Shown here piece after piece: positions 17,297 through 26,918 of a stretch of DNA of 64,000 nucleotides. The notes under the pieces were generated by a model. The model made no database searches and was not told the origin of the DNA. It was given only the letters and a program-made list of their open reading frames with translations. The position numbers were made by a program, and so were the translations under genes. Location: contig NZ_JAIOUO010000002.1 in assembly GCF_019931195.1 (NCBI RefSeq), forward strand, positions 744,001 through 808,000. Reading direction: 5' to 3'. Each line of letters begins with the position of its first letter. Position 1 is the stretch's first letter. The DNA comes from Marinobacter sp. F4216. GTDB taxonomy: Bacteria; Pseudomonadota; Gammaproteobacteria; Pseudomonadales; Oleiphilaceae.

Positions 17297-19497
17297 TGGC
17301 ACTTACGGACGCAATCAAGCAGGACATACAGCAGGCATACAGGGACTTACTTTCCGGCAAAGACATTCGGGCCAGGTACGGTCAACGCCTGATGATTGCC
17401 GAGATCGCCCGTTATATGGGCGCAATCACCGACAACGATGGGCAGCGCACGTCGCCGCCTTCGGTTTGTGTGGTTGAGGCAGGTACCGGTACCGGCAAGA
17501 CACTGGCGTATCTTGTTGCTGCTATCCCTGTTGCCAAGGCGCTTGGCAAAACCCTGGTCATTTCCACCGCCACGGTGGCGCTTCAGGACCAGATCGTCCT
17601 GAAAGATCTTCCTGACCTGAAAAAACACACGAACCTCCAGTTCTCCTGGACCCTTGCCAAGGGGCGGGGGCGTTACCTGTGCCTGTCCCGGCTGGAAAGC
17701 CGTTTGCAGGAAGAGGGACATGGTGACAGCGACACCATGCCACTGTTTTTGCTGGATGATCTTCAGACCGACGAAGCCGGTTCAAAAGCCTTTTTCGAGC
17801 AGATGCTGGCCAGTTATGGCTCCCGGGAATGGGACGGAGACCGGGATCACTGGCCAGAGCAGATTCCCGACGATGTCTGGCGGCAGGTGACCACAGACCA
17901 TCGCCAGTGCACCAACCGGCATTGCAGCTACTTTGACAGCTGTGCCTTTTTCGATGCCCGCAAGGGCCTGGACGAAGCAGAGGTTGTCGTTGCCAATCAT
18001 GATCTTGTCCTGGCAGACCTTGCTTTGGGCGGCGGTGCCATTTTGCCTGAGCCTGAGAATGCCCTGTATGTGTTTGACGAGGCCCATCATCTTCCGGATA
18101 AGGCACTGAACCATTTCGCTGCCTCCGTGGGCCTGAACAGTGCTCGGCAATGGCTCAAGCAGTTGTCGCAGGCACTGTCCACCATGCAGCCTTACCTCGC
18201 TCCCGGCGCGCAGGCGACTAAAACCCTGGACCGAATCAGCATCGCATCCCGGGATCTGGATCTGGTGCTGGCCCGGGTCTATGAGCAGATGGATGAGAAC
18301 ACCGCCTGGGAGTTCAGCGATGAACGACGGCCTGCACAGTGGCGCTATGCCCACGGTGAACTGCCAGAGGTGCTCTCCAACCTGGCGGCTGAAGCGCGCA
18401 TAGCGACGGCCAACGTGTGCCGACACCTGGGTTCGCTCGTGGATGAGCTTCAGGGAGCATTCGATGAGCGCAAGGAAAGCGAAATTGACCGGGATACCGC
18501 TGAAGCCTGGTTCCCGGTGATTGGGGCGTTTCACAGCCGCGCCGAAGATCAGCTGCGACTCTGGGTTGCCTGGAGTGAGAGGGACGTCGGTTCAAAGCGG
18601 GACGGAGAGGAAGCGGGCCCATCGCCGGAACCGGTCAAAGGTGAACCAAAGAGCGAGCGCCGGAGCCCCGCACCGGCACGATGGGCGGTGAAGCAGCGGT
18701 GGGAGCATGCAGAGGACATAACGCTGTACAGCTCACCGGTGCTGGCGGATAACCTTCTGTATTCCAGGCTCTGGTCCCGGGCTTACGGCGCGGTCCTCAC
18801 CAGCGCTACCTTAACGGCGCTGGGCCGTTTCGATCGACTGAAAACACGTGCTGGCCTGCCGGAGCACAGCCGGTTTCTGAACGTGCCCAGTTCGTTCCGA
18901 TACGCGGACATGGCCACCGTGGAGATACCGGCCATGTCGGTCATGCCTACCGACGACAGTTTCACTGACACGTTAACCGAGCGATTACCGGATCTGTGGG
19001 CTGGCGAAAAGGCGACCCTGGTGCTGTTCACGGCTCGCCGGCAAATGCAGCAGGTACGGGACGCCCTCGATCCCAAATATCCCGGGCTGATCATAACTCA
19101 GGATGACAAAGCCAAGGGGGAGGTTCTGCGGGAACATTGTGCCCGGGTGGATGAAGGGAAACCCAGTGTATTGTTTGGGGTTGCCAGCTTCGCCGAAGGC
19201 ATCGATTTGCCCGGCAAATACCTGCACCATGTAGTGATCACCCGACTACCGTTTTCGGTACCCGATGACCCCATCGAGGCCAGCCTGGCCGAATGGGTGA
19301 CCCAGCGCGGTGGCAATCCGTTCATGGAAATCACGGTTCCCGATGCGTCGGTAAAGCTGGTTCAGGCGGTTGGTCGTCTGCTCAGAACCGAGCAGGATAC
19401 GGGCCGGGTAACGATCCTGGATCGGAGGATCATTAGCCGTCGGTATGGCCAATTGCTGCTGGATGCCCTTCCACCTTTCCGACGAGTGATTGACTAG
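17296..19497 (+). CDS. dinG: ATP-dependent DNA helicase DinG
   Basis: A 733-residue superfamily 2, XPD-like 5'-3' DNA helicase that resolves R-loops and other structures. Visible are GTGTGKT (63-69, Walker A), DEAH (261-264), and the four iron-sulfur cluster cysteines Cys129, Cys205, Cys210 and Cys216 between them. C-terminal motifs include LFGVASFAEGIDLPGK and QAVGRLLRTEQDTGRV. The size fits E. coli DinG (716). The 4Fe-4S cysteines distinguish it from YoaA-like variants only weakly, but the overall layout is DinG. It overlaps gspB by one base, an uncommon operon partner. Confidence 0.93.
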   Translation: MALTDAIKQDIQQAYRDLLSGKDIRARYGQRLMIAEIARYMGAITDNDGQRTSPPSVCVVEAGTGTGKTLAYLVAAIPVAKALGKTLVISTATVALQDQIVLKDLPDLKKHTNLQFSWTLAKGRGRYLCLSRLESRLQEEGHGDSDTMPLFLLDDLQTDEAGSKAFFEQMLASYGSREWDGDRDHWPEQIPDDVWRQVTTDHRQCTNRHCSYFDSCAFFDARKGLDEAEVVVANHDLVLADLALGGGAILPEPENALYVFDEAHHLPDKALNHFAASVGLNSARQWLKQLSQALSTMQPYLAPGAQATKTLDRISIASRDLDLVLARVYEQMDENTAWEFSDERRPAQWRYAHGELPEVLSNLAAEARIATANVCRHLGSLVDELQGAFDERKESEIDRDTAEAWFPVIGAFHSRAEDQLRLWVAWSERDVGSKRDGEEAGPSPEPVKGEPKSERRSPAPARWAVKQRWEHAEDITLYSSPVLADNLLYSRLWSRAYGAVLTSATLTALGRFDRLKTRAGLPEHSRFLNVPSSFRYADMATVEIPAMSVMPTDDSFTDTLTERLPDLWAGEKATLVLFTARRQMQQVRDALDPKYPGLIITQDDKAKGEVLREHCARVDEGKPSVLFGVASFAEGIDLPGKYLHHVVITRLPFSVPDDPIEASLAEWVTQRGGNPFMEITVPDASVKLVQAVGRLLRTEQDTGRVTILDRRIISRRYGQLLLDALPPFRRVID

Positions 19498-19509
19498 ACT
19501 CCCGTCCAT

Positions 19510-19538
19510 AAAAAAAGAGCCATCCAAATGGATGGCTC
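19510..19538 (-). terminator. strong minus-strand terminator
   Basis: GAGCCATCC (19517-19525) pairs with GGATGGCTC (19530-19538) across AAAT. On the minus strand the stem is followed by seven T (A tract 19510-19516). It therefore ends leftward transcription, either of the MalT-like gene, whose stop is 200 bases away, or of a separate transcript arising in the gap. Confidence 0.85.
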
Positions 19539-19655
19539 GTGTCAAAAGGGGTCCAGCTAGAACCCAAGCGTCGAAATAAAAGGAAACAAGGAATCTGAAG
19601 GCCTGAAGTTCCAGAATTCCGGGTAAGACTTTGCCTCACCGTTGGGTTAATAATA

Positions 19656-19694
19656 GGGCGTAAGGGGGCGTAACCGGATCGTCCAAAGGGCGTA
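19656..19694. repeat. three direct repeats of GGGCGTA
   Basis: GGGCGTA occurs at 19656-19662, 19666-19672 and 19688-19694, with start-to-start spacings of 10 and 22 bases, that is about one and two helical turns. MalT-family activators bind short direct repeats, so this could be an activator site; the link is inference. Confidence 0.5.
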
Positions 19695-19719
19695 GTGGAA
19701 AATTTAAATTCGAGCAAAA

Positions 19720-19735
19720 TGTGATGCGAATCACA
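19720..19735. promoter_or_regulatory. consensus CRP/Vfr-type binding site
   Basis: TGTGA-TGCGAA-TCACA at 19720-19735 matches the CRP family consensus TGTGA-N6-TCACA exactly. It lies 4 bases beyond the 3' end of the MalT-like gene in a convergent gap, with no annotated promoter beside it. Leftward it precedes the GGGCGTA repeats and the minus-strand terminator. Confidence 0.6.
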
Positions 19736-19739
19736 ATTG

Positions 19740-22475
19740 TCAGTGGTGCAGGAGTCCCAGATTGCGAGCGCGCACCAGAGCCTCGGTGCGCCGTTTTACC
19801 CCCAGCTTGCCGTACAGGTTGCGGATGTGGGCTTTGACCGTTGCTGGAGCTACATCCATTTTTGCCGCGATTTCCTTGTTAGCGTAGCCGTCATTGATCA
19901 GGGACAGCACTTCCAGTTCCCGTTGGCTTAAGGGTTCCACCAGGGGCACTTCAGCGGGTTTAGGTACTGTTGCAGTGATGGTGGGCGGGATCTCGGTCCT
20001 CTCTGGCGCTTTTTCTTCCACGCCTTGCTCTGCGAGCATCGACAGCAACCGCTGATTCCAGGATCCCGGAGATTTCAGAGAAGGGAGTTCCAGGAGAAGC
20101 TCGCGAACTCGACGGCTCTCTTCGACAAACAGCCGGAGGAACCCTGCATTGGAGGCTTTGACTAAGGCCCGCTCGAGTATCTCACGGGCTTCGTTCTGCC
20201 GGGATTGATGATCCAGGGCCTCAGCATAGACCAGTAGTATCTCAACCTGGTGACGAATGTGGGCGTTTTTCTCTGCAGCCCGCATCAGGGCAGTGAGCAT
20301 CTCCTGGGCCGTGTCAGGCTTATTCGAAGCAACCAGTACGCGCGCCATGCTGATTTGCATCTGCTCGCGGTTGAGCGGGTTGCTCCATTCAAGAGCGTCC
20401 GGGTTGCCAAGGCAGTCTCTGGCTTTGTTAACAAGGCCCAGGGTGAGATAGCATCGTGCCAGAAGTGCCTCGCTTGCCGGGGGCTCAAATACAATGTGGT
20501 CGCGCCGCTTGCGGCCGGTATGGGCGGCATCTTCCAGGAACTCAACCGCCTCGTTAAGCCGCCCTTCACTGAAGGCCAGGTGGCCGCGGACATACTGAAT
20601 GATCACGTGTTGTCCGGGTTCGGTGCCTCCATCCACATGTTCCAGTAGAGGGGCCAGATAGGTGCTGGCCTGTTCCAGCCGGTCGGTTTCCCGGAAAATT
20701 TCCGTCAAGGCGCTGTTTTGCCAGCAGGAAATGAGTACCGGCTGCGTGGGATCGGCGTAATGCTTGTCAACCCATCGCCTTACTTCGGTACACGTATCCA
20801 GCGCGATGTCGATATCCCCTCGATCGTACTGAATCCAGGCAAGCAGTCCGCCGCTGGAAAGAACCGTACTGGGCTTTCGCTCAATCTGGCCATAATGCAC
20901 GGCTGAGCGGAGAGCGTCTTCGGCATCGCCAAGATTTCCCTGGCCGTAATAGTCCAGCCCCACACCGTAGTAGGTGACTGACTTTAATGGAATCTGGGTA
21001 TGGTCAATATCCTTGAGTACTTGTCGGGTGAGATCGCTGGCGCTCTTTTCGTCACTGCGGGTACGTGCCAGGTAGGAGCGAATAAGCGAGATTTCGCTCT
21101 GCAGGCCCAGTGCACCCTCCGCATCCGGGTGCGAGTCTGCGACCCGTTTGTCGAGCAGGTCTTCCAGAGAGGTCAGCAGCGGCTCAAGGGTGTCAACCCG
21201 ATTGGCAAAGAAGAGGCCCCAGATTTTGAGCATTTGAAGCTGCGGGCTGTCTTGGAGCAGGTCAACCGGAAGCGCATCAATCCAACCCAATACCGGAAGG
21301 TGATAGCCGCCATGGATCAGGTTATTGCCGTGCTCGGCCAGAACGCTGGCCAGCCATGGCCAGTCTTCCAGCTGAAGAATCTGCGCGATGCCTTCATGAA
21401 CCTCTCCATGTTCGAGCAACCAGCTTACCGTTTCGCGCCGTAATTCCTTTGCACGTTCCGGGCTGCTCTGGTGCAACCGGTATAACAATGCATCCCGGAA
21501 CAAGTCGTGATAACGGAACCATTCATTGTGGGTATCCAGAGGGATCAGGAACAGATTCTGGCTCAGCAGCTGTTCCAGTTTTTCCTGGCTATCACCTTGG
21601 CCGCGGATACTATTGCAAAGAGAGGCGCACAAACGGGGACAGCATGCCGTGTCAAGCAGGAACTGCACGGCCTCTTCGGGCTGATTTTGCAGAACCTCGC
21701 TCAGGACATAGTCACTGATGTGACGTTCATCGACTTCCAGATGAGAGCTGGCCGGGGATTGTTGGCTGTGTCCCAGGATGGTCCGTCCCGACAGGGCTGA
21801 AAGCTGCATCGCAGCCACCCATCCCTCGGTCTTTCGGTAGATGGTTGCCGCATCGTTTCCTGACAGCTCAACGCCCATGGTGTCTTTGAAAAACTGCCGG
21901 CATTCAGCCTCGGAAAAGGCCAGTAATCCCGGGTGTATGTCCTGAATCCAGCGTCTGACACGCCACCTGGCAAGGGGAAGGGCAGGCTCGGTTCGAGAGG
22001 CAATCGTGACAGTGATTCCCGGGTGAAGGTAATCAATAAAATAGGCGAATTCCCGCAGAATGCCGCGATCTTGGATGAAGTGAAAATCGTCCAGCACGAG
22101 TGCCCATGCGCTGTCATCCTCAGCCAGAGTATTCAGTAATGCAGTCACGGCACCTGTGGATGCGTCTCCACTATCTTGGCTCAGCAGCTTTCTGCAGGTA
22201 TCCAGATTGGCCAACCCAGCGTGCTCGAACCCTCCGACCACATATTCCCAGAAGCGGCGTGGTTCATTGTCATGTTCGTCCAGTGATAGCCAGGCGGTTC
22301 GCGAGGTTGTTTGGGAGCACCATTGCGATGCCAGAGTGGTTTTCCCAAAACCTGCAGGTGCAATCACCAGATTCAGTCGCTTCGGCGCTTCCGGATGCAG
22401 CAGTGATATCAGCCTGTCCCGGCGGACAGCCCGTGAATCTGCGGAAGGACGAAGAAACTTGGTGGTGAGTAGCAT
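19740..22475 (-). CDS. MalT-type LuxR-family transcriptional regulator (STAND ATPase)
   Basis: A 911-residue regulator from ATG at 22475, which has CAGG 7 bases upstream; a TTG at 22493 would add six residues. The N-terminal NTPase domain shows APAGFGKTT (Walker A, about residue 40) and VLDDFH (Walker B). A long TPR-like helical domain with a sensor role follows. The C-terminus is a LuxR helix-turn-helix (LSQRELEVLSLINDGYANKE and VAPATVKAHIRNLYGKLGV). Such proteins need ATP and an inducer to activate transcription. No maltose genes are near, so the inducer and targets are unknown; AlkS and AcoK-like regulators are also of this type. Confidence 0.88.
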   Translation of the reverse strand: MLLTTKFLRPSADSRAVRRDRLISLLHPEAPKRLNLVIAPAGFGKTTLASQWCSQTTSRTAWLSLDEHDNEPRRFWEYVVGGFEHAGLANLDTCRKLLSQDSGDASTGAVTALLNTLAEDDSAWALVLDDFHFIQDRGILREFAYFIDYLHPGITVTIASRTEPALPLARWRVRRWIQDIHPGLLAFSEAECRQFFKDTMGVELSGNDAATIYRKTEGWVAAMQLSALSGRTILGHSQQSPASSHLEVDERHISDYVLSEVLQNQPEEAVQFLLDTACCPRLCASLCNSIRGQGDSQEKLEQLLSQNLFLIPLDTHNEWFRYHDLFRDALLYRLHQSSPERAKELRRETVSWLLEHGEVHEGIAQILQLEDWPWLASVLAEHGNNLIHGGYHLPVLGWIDALPVDLLQDSPQLQMLKIWGLFFANRVDTLEPLLTSLEDLLDKRVADSHPDAEGALGLQSEISLIRSYLARTRSDEKSASDLTRQVLKDIDHTQIPLKSVTYYGVGLDYYGQGNLGDAEDALRSAVHYGQIERKPSTVLSSGGLLAWIQYDRGDIDIALDTCTEVRRWVDKHYADPTQPVLISCWQNSALTEIFRETDRLEQASTYLAPLLEHVDGGTEPGQHVIIQYVRGHLAFSEGRLNEAVEFLEDAAHTGRKRRDHIVFEPPASEALLARCYLTLGLVNKARDCLGNPDALEWSNPLNREQMQISMARVLVASNKPDTAQEMLTALMRAAEKNAHIRHQVEILLVYAEALDHQSRQNEAREILERALVKASNAGFLRLFVEESRRVRELLLELPSLKSPGSWNQRLLSMLAEQGVEEKAPERTEIPPTITATVPKPAEVPLVEPLSQRELEVLSLINDGYANKEIAAKMDVAPATVKAHIRNLYGKLGVKRRTEALVRARNLGLLHH

Positions 22476-22689
22476 ACTTACCTGATTTGCCAACGATTAG
22501 TATGGGATTGTGTGCTTTGTGACAGGCAAGTCAAGGGCTTTAAAGACCTGTTGTTTGGTTTTCGGCCTCGTAAATTCAATTTTGGTCTAAACTTAGCTTT
22601 AGGTCTTGCGTATATTAAAAAGGAATGAAAAACAAAAACCTTATGCGTAAACTGGCCAGAAAGTGTCAGGGGCAGGATTTCTCCCCTGA

Positions 22690-23697
<1,008 letters not shown>

Positions 23698-23704
23698 TGG
23701 CCGA

Positions 23705-23729
23705 GCGGTGGTTTGAGGTAAACCACCGC
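23705..23729. terminator. bidirectional hairpin between cysB and cysH
   Basis: GCGGTGGTTT (23705-23714) and AAACCACCGC (23720-23729) form a perfect 10-bp stem with a 5-base loop in the 38-base gap between two convergent stops. There is no long T run, but its position suggests it ends both transcripts. Confidence 0.55.
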
Positions 23730-23735
23730 CGACGC

Positions 23736-24479
23736 TCAGTGTGACTGTGTACTGGCGATCAGATTATCCGCGTGCAGGCCGCATTCTTTTTTCGTGGCCT
23801 CTTCCCACCACCATCTGCCTTCTCTTTCATGCTGTCCCGGCAAGACGGGGCGGGTGCAGGGCTGGCAGCCAATGCTGACAAATCCTTTTTCATGTAGCTT
23901 GTTGTAGGGTGCTTCCGAAATACGGATGTAGTCCCAGACCTCCTGGGAACTCCAGTTTGCCAGCGGGTTGAACTTCACCAGAGGGTGCGCTGGCGTCGAG
24001 AACGCGGAGTCTAGCTGAACCGTCGGAACGTCGTTACGGGTGCCCGGGCTCTGATCCTTTCGCTGGCCGGTAATCCAGGCATCTACCTGTGCGAGCTTCT
24101 TACGCAGCGGGTTTACCTTGCGGATGCCGCAGCACTCCGAGTGTCCATCTTCGTAAAAACTGAACAATCCCTTATCCCGCACCAGTTCCTGCACTTCCTG
24201 TGAATCCGGAAAAAGCACTTCGATATCCAGATCGTAGTGTTTTCGAACCTGTTCCAGAAATTCATAGGTTTCCGGGTGCAGTCGACCGGTATCGATGGTG
24301 AAAACTTTCAGGTTGTCCGTCAGCCGGTGAGCCATTTCAATCAGTACTACGTCTTCCGCACCGCTGAACGAGATAGCGATATTTTCATAGCGCTGAAAGG
24401 CGGCCTTCAGAATGCTTCTTGGGCTCTGACCTTGCAGTTCGGCTTGTAGCTGATTGATATCATTCATAGGTTTACCCAT
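23736..24479 (-). CDS. cysH: assimilatory adenylylsulfate (APS) reductase, CysH family
   Basis: It reduces APS (or PAPS) to sulfite with thioredoxin in cysteine synthesis. The 247-residue protein has the SGAEDVVL phosphate loop (39-46) and the pairs Cys116-Cys117 (ECCGIRK) and Cys205/Cys208 (GCQPC). These bind a 4Fe-4S cluster in the APS-type enzymes of Pseudomonas and plants and are absent from E. coli PAPS reductase. Cys233 in ECGLH is the catalytic residue. An in-frame ATG at 24467 is an alternative start. An inverted repeat at 24535-24560 may be a CysB site. Confidence 0.93.
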   Translation of the reverse strand: MGKPMNDINQLQAELQGQSPRSILKAAFQRYENIAISFSGAEDVVLIEMAHRLTDNLKVFTIDTGRLHPETYEFLEQVRKHYDLDIEVLFPDSQEVQELVRDKGLFSFYEDGHSECCGIRKVNPLRKKLAQVDAWITGQRKDQSPGTRNDVPTVQLDSAFSTPAHPLVKFNPLANWSSQEVWDYIRISEAPYNKLHEKGFVSIGCQPCTRPVLPGQHEREGRWWWEEATKKECGLHADNLIASTQSH

Positions 24480-24534
24480 TACTGGTCGGAACTGATAAAC
24501 ACAGAGGCTAACACTAACTCATACATAGCTGGAA

Positions 24535-24560
24535 GGAATGACAATCTATATGTTTATTCC
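24535..24560. promoter_or_regulatory. possible CysB site upstream of cysH
   Basis: GGAAT (24535-24539) and ATTCC (24556-24560) form an inverted repeat around 16 AT-rich bases, 56-81 bases upstream of the cysH start. CysB sites contain ATTCC-like half-sites; the assignment is tentative. Confidence 0.3.
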
Positions 24561-24703
24561 CAGATTTATATACACTGGCGTCGGTGGTGGGGGATCTTAA
24601 TCCTATGCATGGGGCAGGTGATTTGCCTATCATACGGTCCATCATTGGCACCCGGTATAAGCCCTGCCTCTTAACTATGTAAATCAACGATCAGGAGAAC
24701 AAC

Positions 24704-25318
24704 GTGGAACTCGCATGCCTTGACCTTGAGGGAGTACTGATTCCGGAAATCTGGATTGCGTTTGCCGAGAAAACCGGAATTGAAGAGCTCAAGGCGACTA
24801 CCCGGGACATTCCCGATTATGACGTGCTGATGCGCCAGCGGCTCAGCATCCTGGATGAGCACGGCTATGGTTTGCCACAGATTCAGGAGGTCATTGGCAC
24901 GCTGGATCCGCTCCCCGGCGCCCGTGAGTTTATTGACTGGCTGCGTGAACGGTTCCAGGTGGTGATCCTGTCCGATACCTTCTACGAATTCGCCATGCCC
25001 CTGATGGCCAAGCTGGGGCACCCCACGCTGCTGTGCCACAAACTCGAAGTCGCTGAAAACGGCCAGATTACCGACTACCTGCTGCGCCAGCGGGATCCGA
25101 AGCGCCAGTCCGTGCGGGCTTTCCAGCTGTTGAACTACCGTGTTATCGCCACCGGTGACTCCTACAACGACACCACCATGCTGGGGCAGGCGGAGGCAGG
25201 CATCCTGTTCCACGCGCCGCAGAACGTGATTGAGGAATTCCCCCAGTATCCGGCTGTGCATACCTACGATGATTTGAGAAATGAATTCCTGAAAGCCAGC
25301 GTTGTTCACAACAGCTGA
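24704..25318 (+). CDS. thrH: ThrH phosphoserine phosphatase / homoserine phosphotransferase
   Basis: A 204-residue HAD-family protein. The N-terminal motif DLEGVLIPEIW (residues 6-16) is the DxE variant of the HAD nucleophile motif typical of ThrH; in P. aeruginosa ThrH both hydrolyses phosphoserine and transfers phosphate to homoserine. Further motifs are ILSDTF (motif II, about 88-93) and TGDSYNDTTML (motif III/IV, about 149-159). The GTG start has AGGAGA 5 bases upstream. It is a single gene with a strong terminator behind it. Confidence 0.92.
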   Translation: MELACLDLEGVLIPEIWIAFAEKTGIEELKATTRDIPDYDVLMRQRLSILDEHGYGLPQIQEVIGTLDPLPGAREFIDWLRERFQVVILSDTFYEFAMPLMAKLGHPTLLCHKLEVAENGQITDYLLRQRDPKRQSVRAFQLLNYRVIATGDSYNDTTMLGQAEAGILFHAPQNVIEEFPQYPAVHTYDDLRNEFLKASVVHNS

Positions 25319-25335
25319 TCAGGGAAGATAGGAAA

Positions 25336-25358
25336 GGGGGCTGAAAGCCCCCTTTTTT
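25336..25358 (+). terminator. rho-independent terminator of thrH
   Basis: GGGGGCT-GAA-AGCCCCC (25336-25352) followed by six T (25353-25358), 17 bases after the thrH stop. Confidence 0.9.
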
Positions 25359-25396
25359 ATGGTCGTTGAGCCAGGGCAGTTCCGGCTTCCTGGTGC

Positions 25397-26749
25397 TCAG
25401 GCGTGGAGCGTTTCGAGGAAATCCATCAGTGGCTTCACCTTGGTAAGCGTTTCCTGATACTCGCTCTCCGGATCGGAATCCGCCACGATGCCGCCACCGC
25501 CCCAGCAGCGGATGGTGCCGTCCTCTTCGCACAGTAGCGTCCGGATGGCAATGTTGCTGTCCAGCCGGCCGTTCAGTCCCCAGTAGAATACCGAGCCGCA
25601 ATAGGGGCCTCGCCAGTGTGGCTCCAGTTCGTTGATGATTTCCATGGAACGAATCTTCGGCGCCCCGGTAATGGAGCCCCCTGGGAAGGCATCCATCAGA
25701 GCCTTGATGGGTGAGATTCCGTCACGAAGTTCGGCGCGAATATGGCTGACCAGATGGTGAACGTTTCGGTAGGACTCCAGGGCAAACAGACGGTCCACCT
25801 TGACGCTGCCGGGCACCGCGTTTTGACCGAGATCGTTACGCAGCAAGTCCACGATCATCAGGTTTTCTGCACGATCCTTTTCCGACGCCTGTAATTCCTC
25901 GGCGTAGGCGTTGTCCTGCTCCGGTGTGTCGCCACGGGGCCGCGTTCCCTTGATCGGACTGGTCGTTATAGTGCCCCGTTCGATTTCCAGGAATCGTTCT
26001 GGCGAAAGGGATAAAACAGCGCCGCCGTTTACCCGGAGAAACGCACTGAACGGTGTAGGGTGCTCTTCAGCCAGGGCCTTGAATCCGTGCCACGGATCCC
26101 CCGAGGATTGCCCGACGAATTCTTGGGACAGGTTGGCCTGATAACAATCGCCGGCATTGATGTACCGGAGGATACTCCCGACACCCGCTTTGAACTGGGG
26201 CTTTGACTGGGTTGCCCTGAATGGGCGAGTCACCGACCAGGCAGGTGGGTTGTCGCCGGGCGGAACTTCAAGCCAGCGTAGGAGAGTTTGCCGGGTCTCC
26301 GTAGAACACTGGGGGTGAATCCACAAAAAGTGCCGCCCGGTTCGTTCGTTATAACTGGCTGCCCAGAGATAAAAGCCCGCATGAATCAGGGGGAAGGGCG
26401 TGTTATTTGCCGAGCCTCTCAGCCTCGGTTCCCGGTGCAGTCCGAATTCGTAACCGATAACGCCATACCAGCCGCCCGTGAGGTGCTCTTCACCATCGCC
26501 AGACGAAAGTCGGAATTCGTCCATACGGGACTGCATGGCCTGACTGATGTGGTCTACGGCTGAACCGCGTTTGGGGCTTTCATCGACACGCAGCTGTTCT
26601 AGTGCAAGAGCACTGAAGCCCCGGAGCGTTCCGCGCCCCTTTCCCTCGCCGATGCTGCCAAGATAAACAAAGTCTGCGCTTTGTGAGGCGTGTTCCTGCA
26701 AACGCAGATATTCCGCTTCAGACAGTTCCTGCAGTAGTGAAGAGCTCAA
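25397..26749 (-). CDS. pabB: aminodeoxychorismate synthase component I (PabB)
   Basis: It converts chorismate to aminodeoxychorismate for p-aminobenzoate and folate synthesis. The 450-residue length and motifs fit PabB: SPIKGTRPRGDTPEQD, GSITGAPKIRSMEIINELEP, YCGSVFYWGLNG and the C-terminal GGGIVADSDPESEYQET region. PIKGT rather than the PIAGT of anthranilate synthases supports PabB over TrpE. The apparent start is TTG (26749) with GGGG upstream; no nearby ATG gives a full N-terminus. It converges on thrH. Confidence 0.9.
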   Translation of the reverse strand: MSSSLLQELSEAEYLRLQEHASQSADFVYLGSIGEGKGRGTLRGFSALALEQLRVDESPKRGSAVDHISQAMQSRMDEFRLSSGDGEEHLTGGWYGVIGYEFGLHREPRLRGSANNTPFPLIHAGFYLWAASYNERTGRHFLWIHPQCSTETRQTLLRWLEVPPGDNPPAWSVTRPFRATQSKPQFKAGVGSILRYINAGDCYQANLSQEFVGQSSGDPWHGFKALAEEHPTPFSAFLRVNGGAVLSLSPERFLEIERGTITTSPIKGTRPRGDTPEQDNAYAEELQASEKDRAENLMIVDLLRNDLGQNAVPGSVKVDRLFALESYRNVHHLVSHIRAELRDGISPIKALMDAFPGGSITGAPKIRSMEIINELEPHWRGPYCGSVFYWGLNGRLDSNIAIRTLLCEEDGTIRCWGGGGIVADSDPESEYQETLTKVKPLMDFLETLHA

Positions 26750-26821
26750 GGTGTCCCCGAATTGATTCCAAGAAGTGATACATCGTGCACAGAAAACGCG
26801 TTGTCTCTGAGGGGGTCGCGC

Positions 26822-26900
26822 TGATGTAATGGTACGCAGGGCAGCGACTCCGAGCCTTATTTTAACTCAGGGGTAAAGGCATTGGCTGCCCGTTACATCA
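26822..26900. promoter_or_regulatory. long-range stem-loop in the leader of the secreted-protein gene at 26919
   Basis: TGATGTAA (26822-26829) pairs with TTACATCA (26893-26900), and inside it GGGCAGC (26839-26845) pairs with GCTGCCC (26885-26891), both perfectly. A 9-base bulge lies on the left arm and one base on the right. The outer arm ends 6 bases before the ribosome binding site AAAAGGAA (26903-26910). This could control translation or mRNA stability of the downstream gene. Confidence 0.55.
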
Positions 26901-26918
26901 TTAAAAGGAATAATAATT

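Noticed and set aside
24644-24663. Possible sigma-54 promoter before thrH (TTGGCAC ... GC)
   Set aside because: The GG and GC elements are 12 bases apart instead of the required 10, and TTGC is missing.
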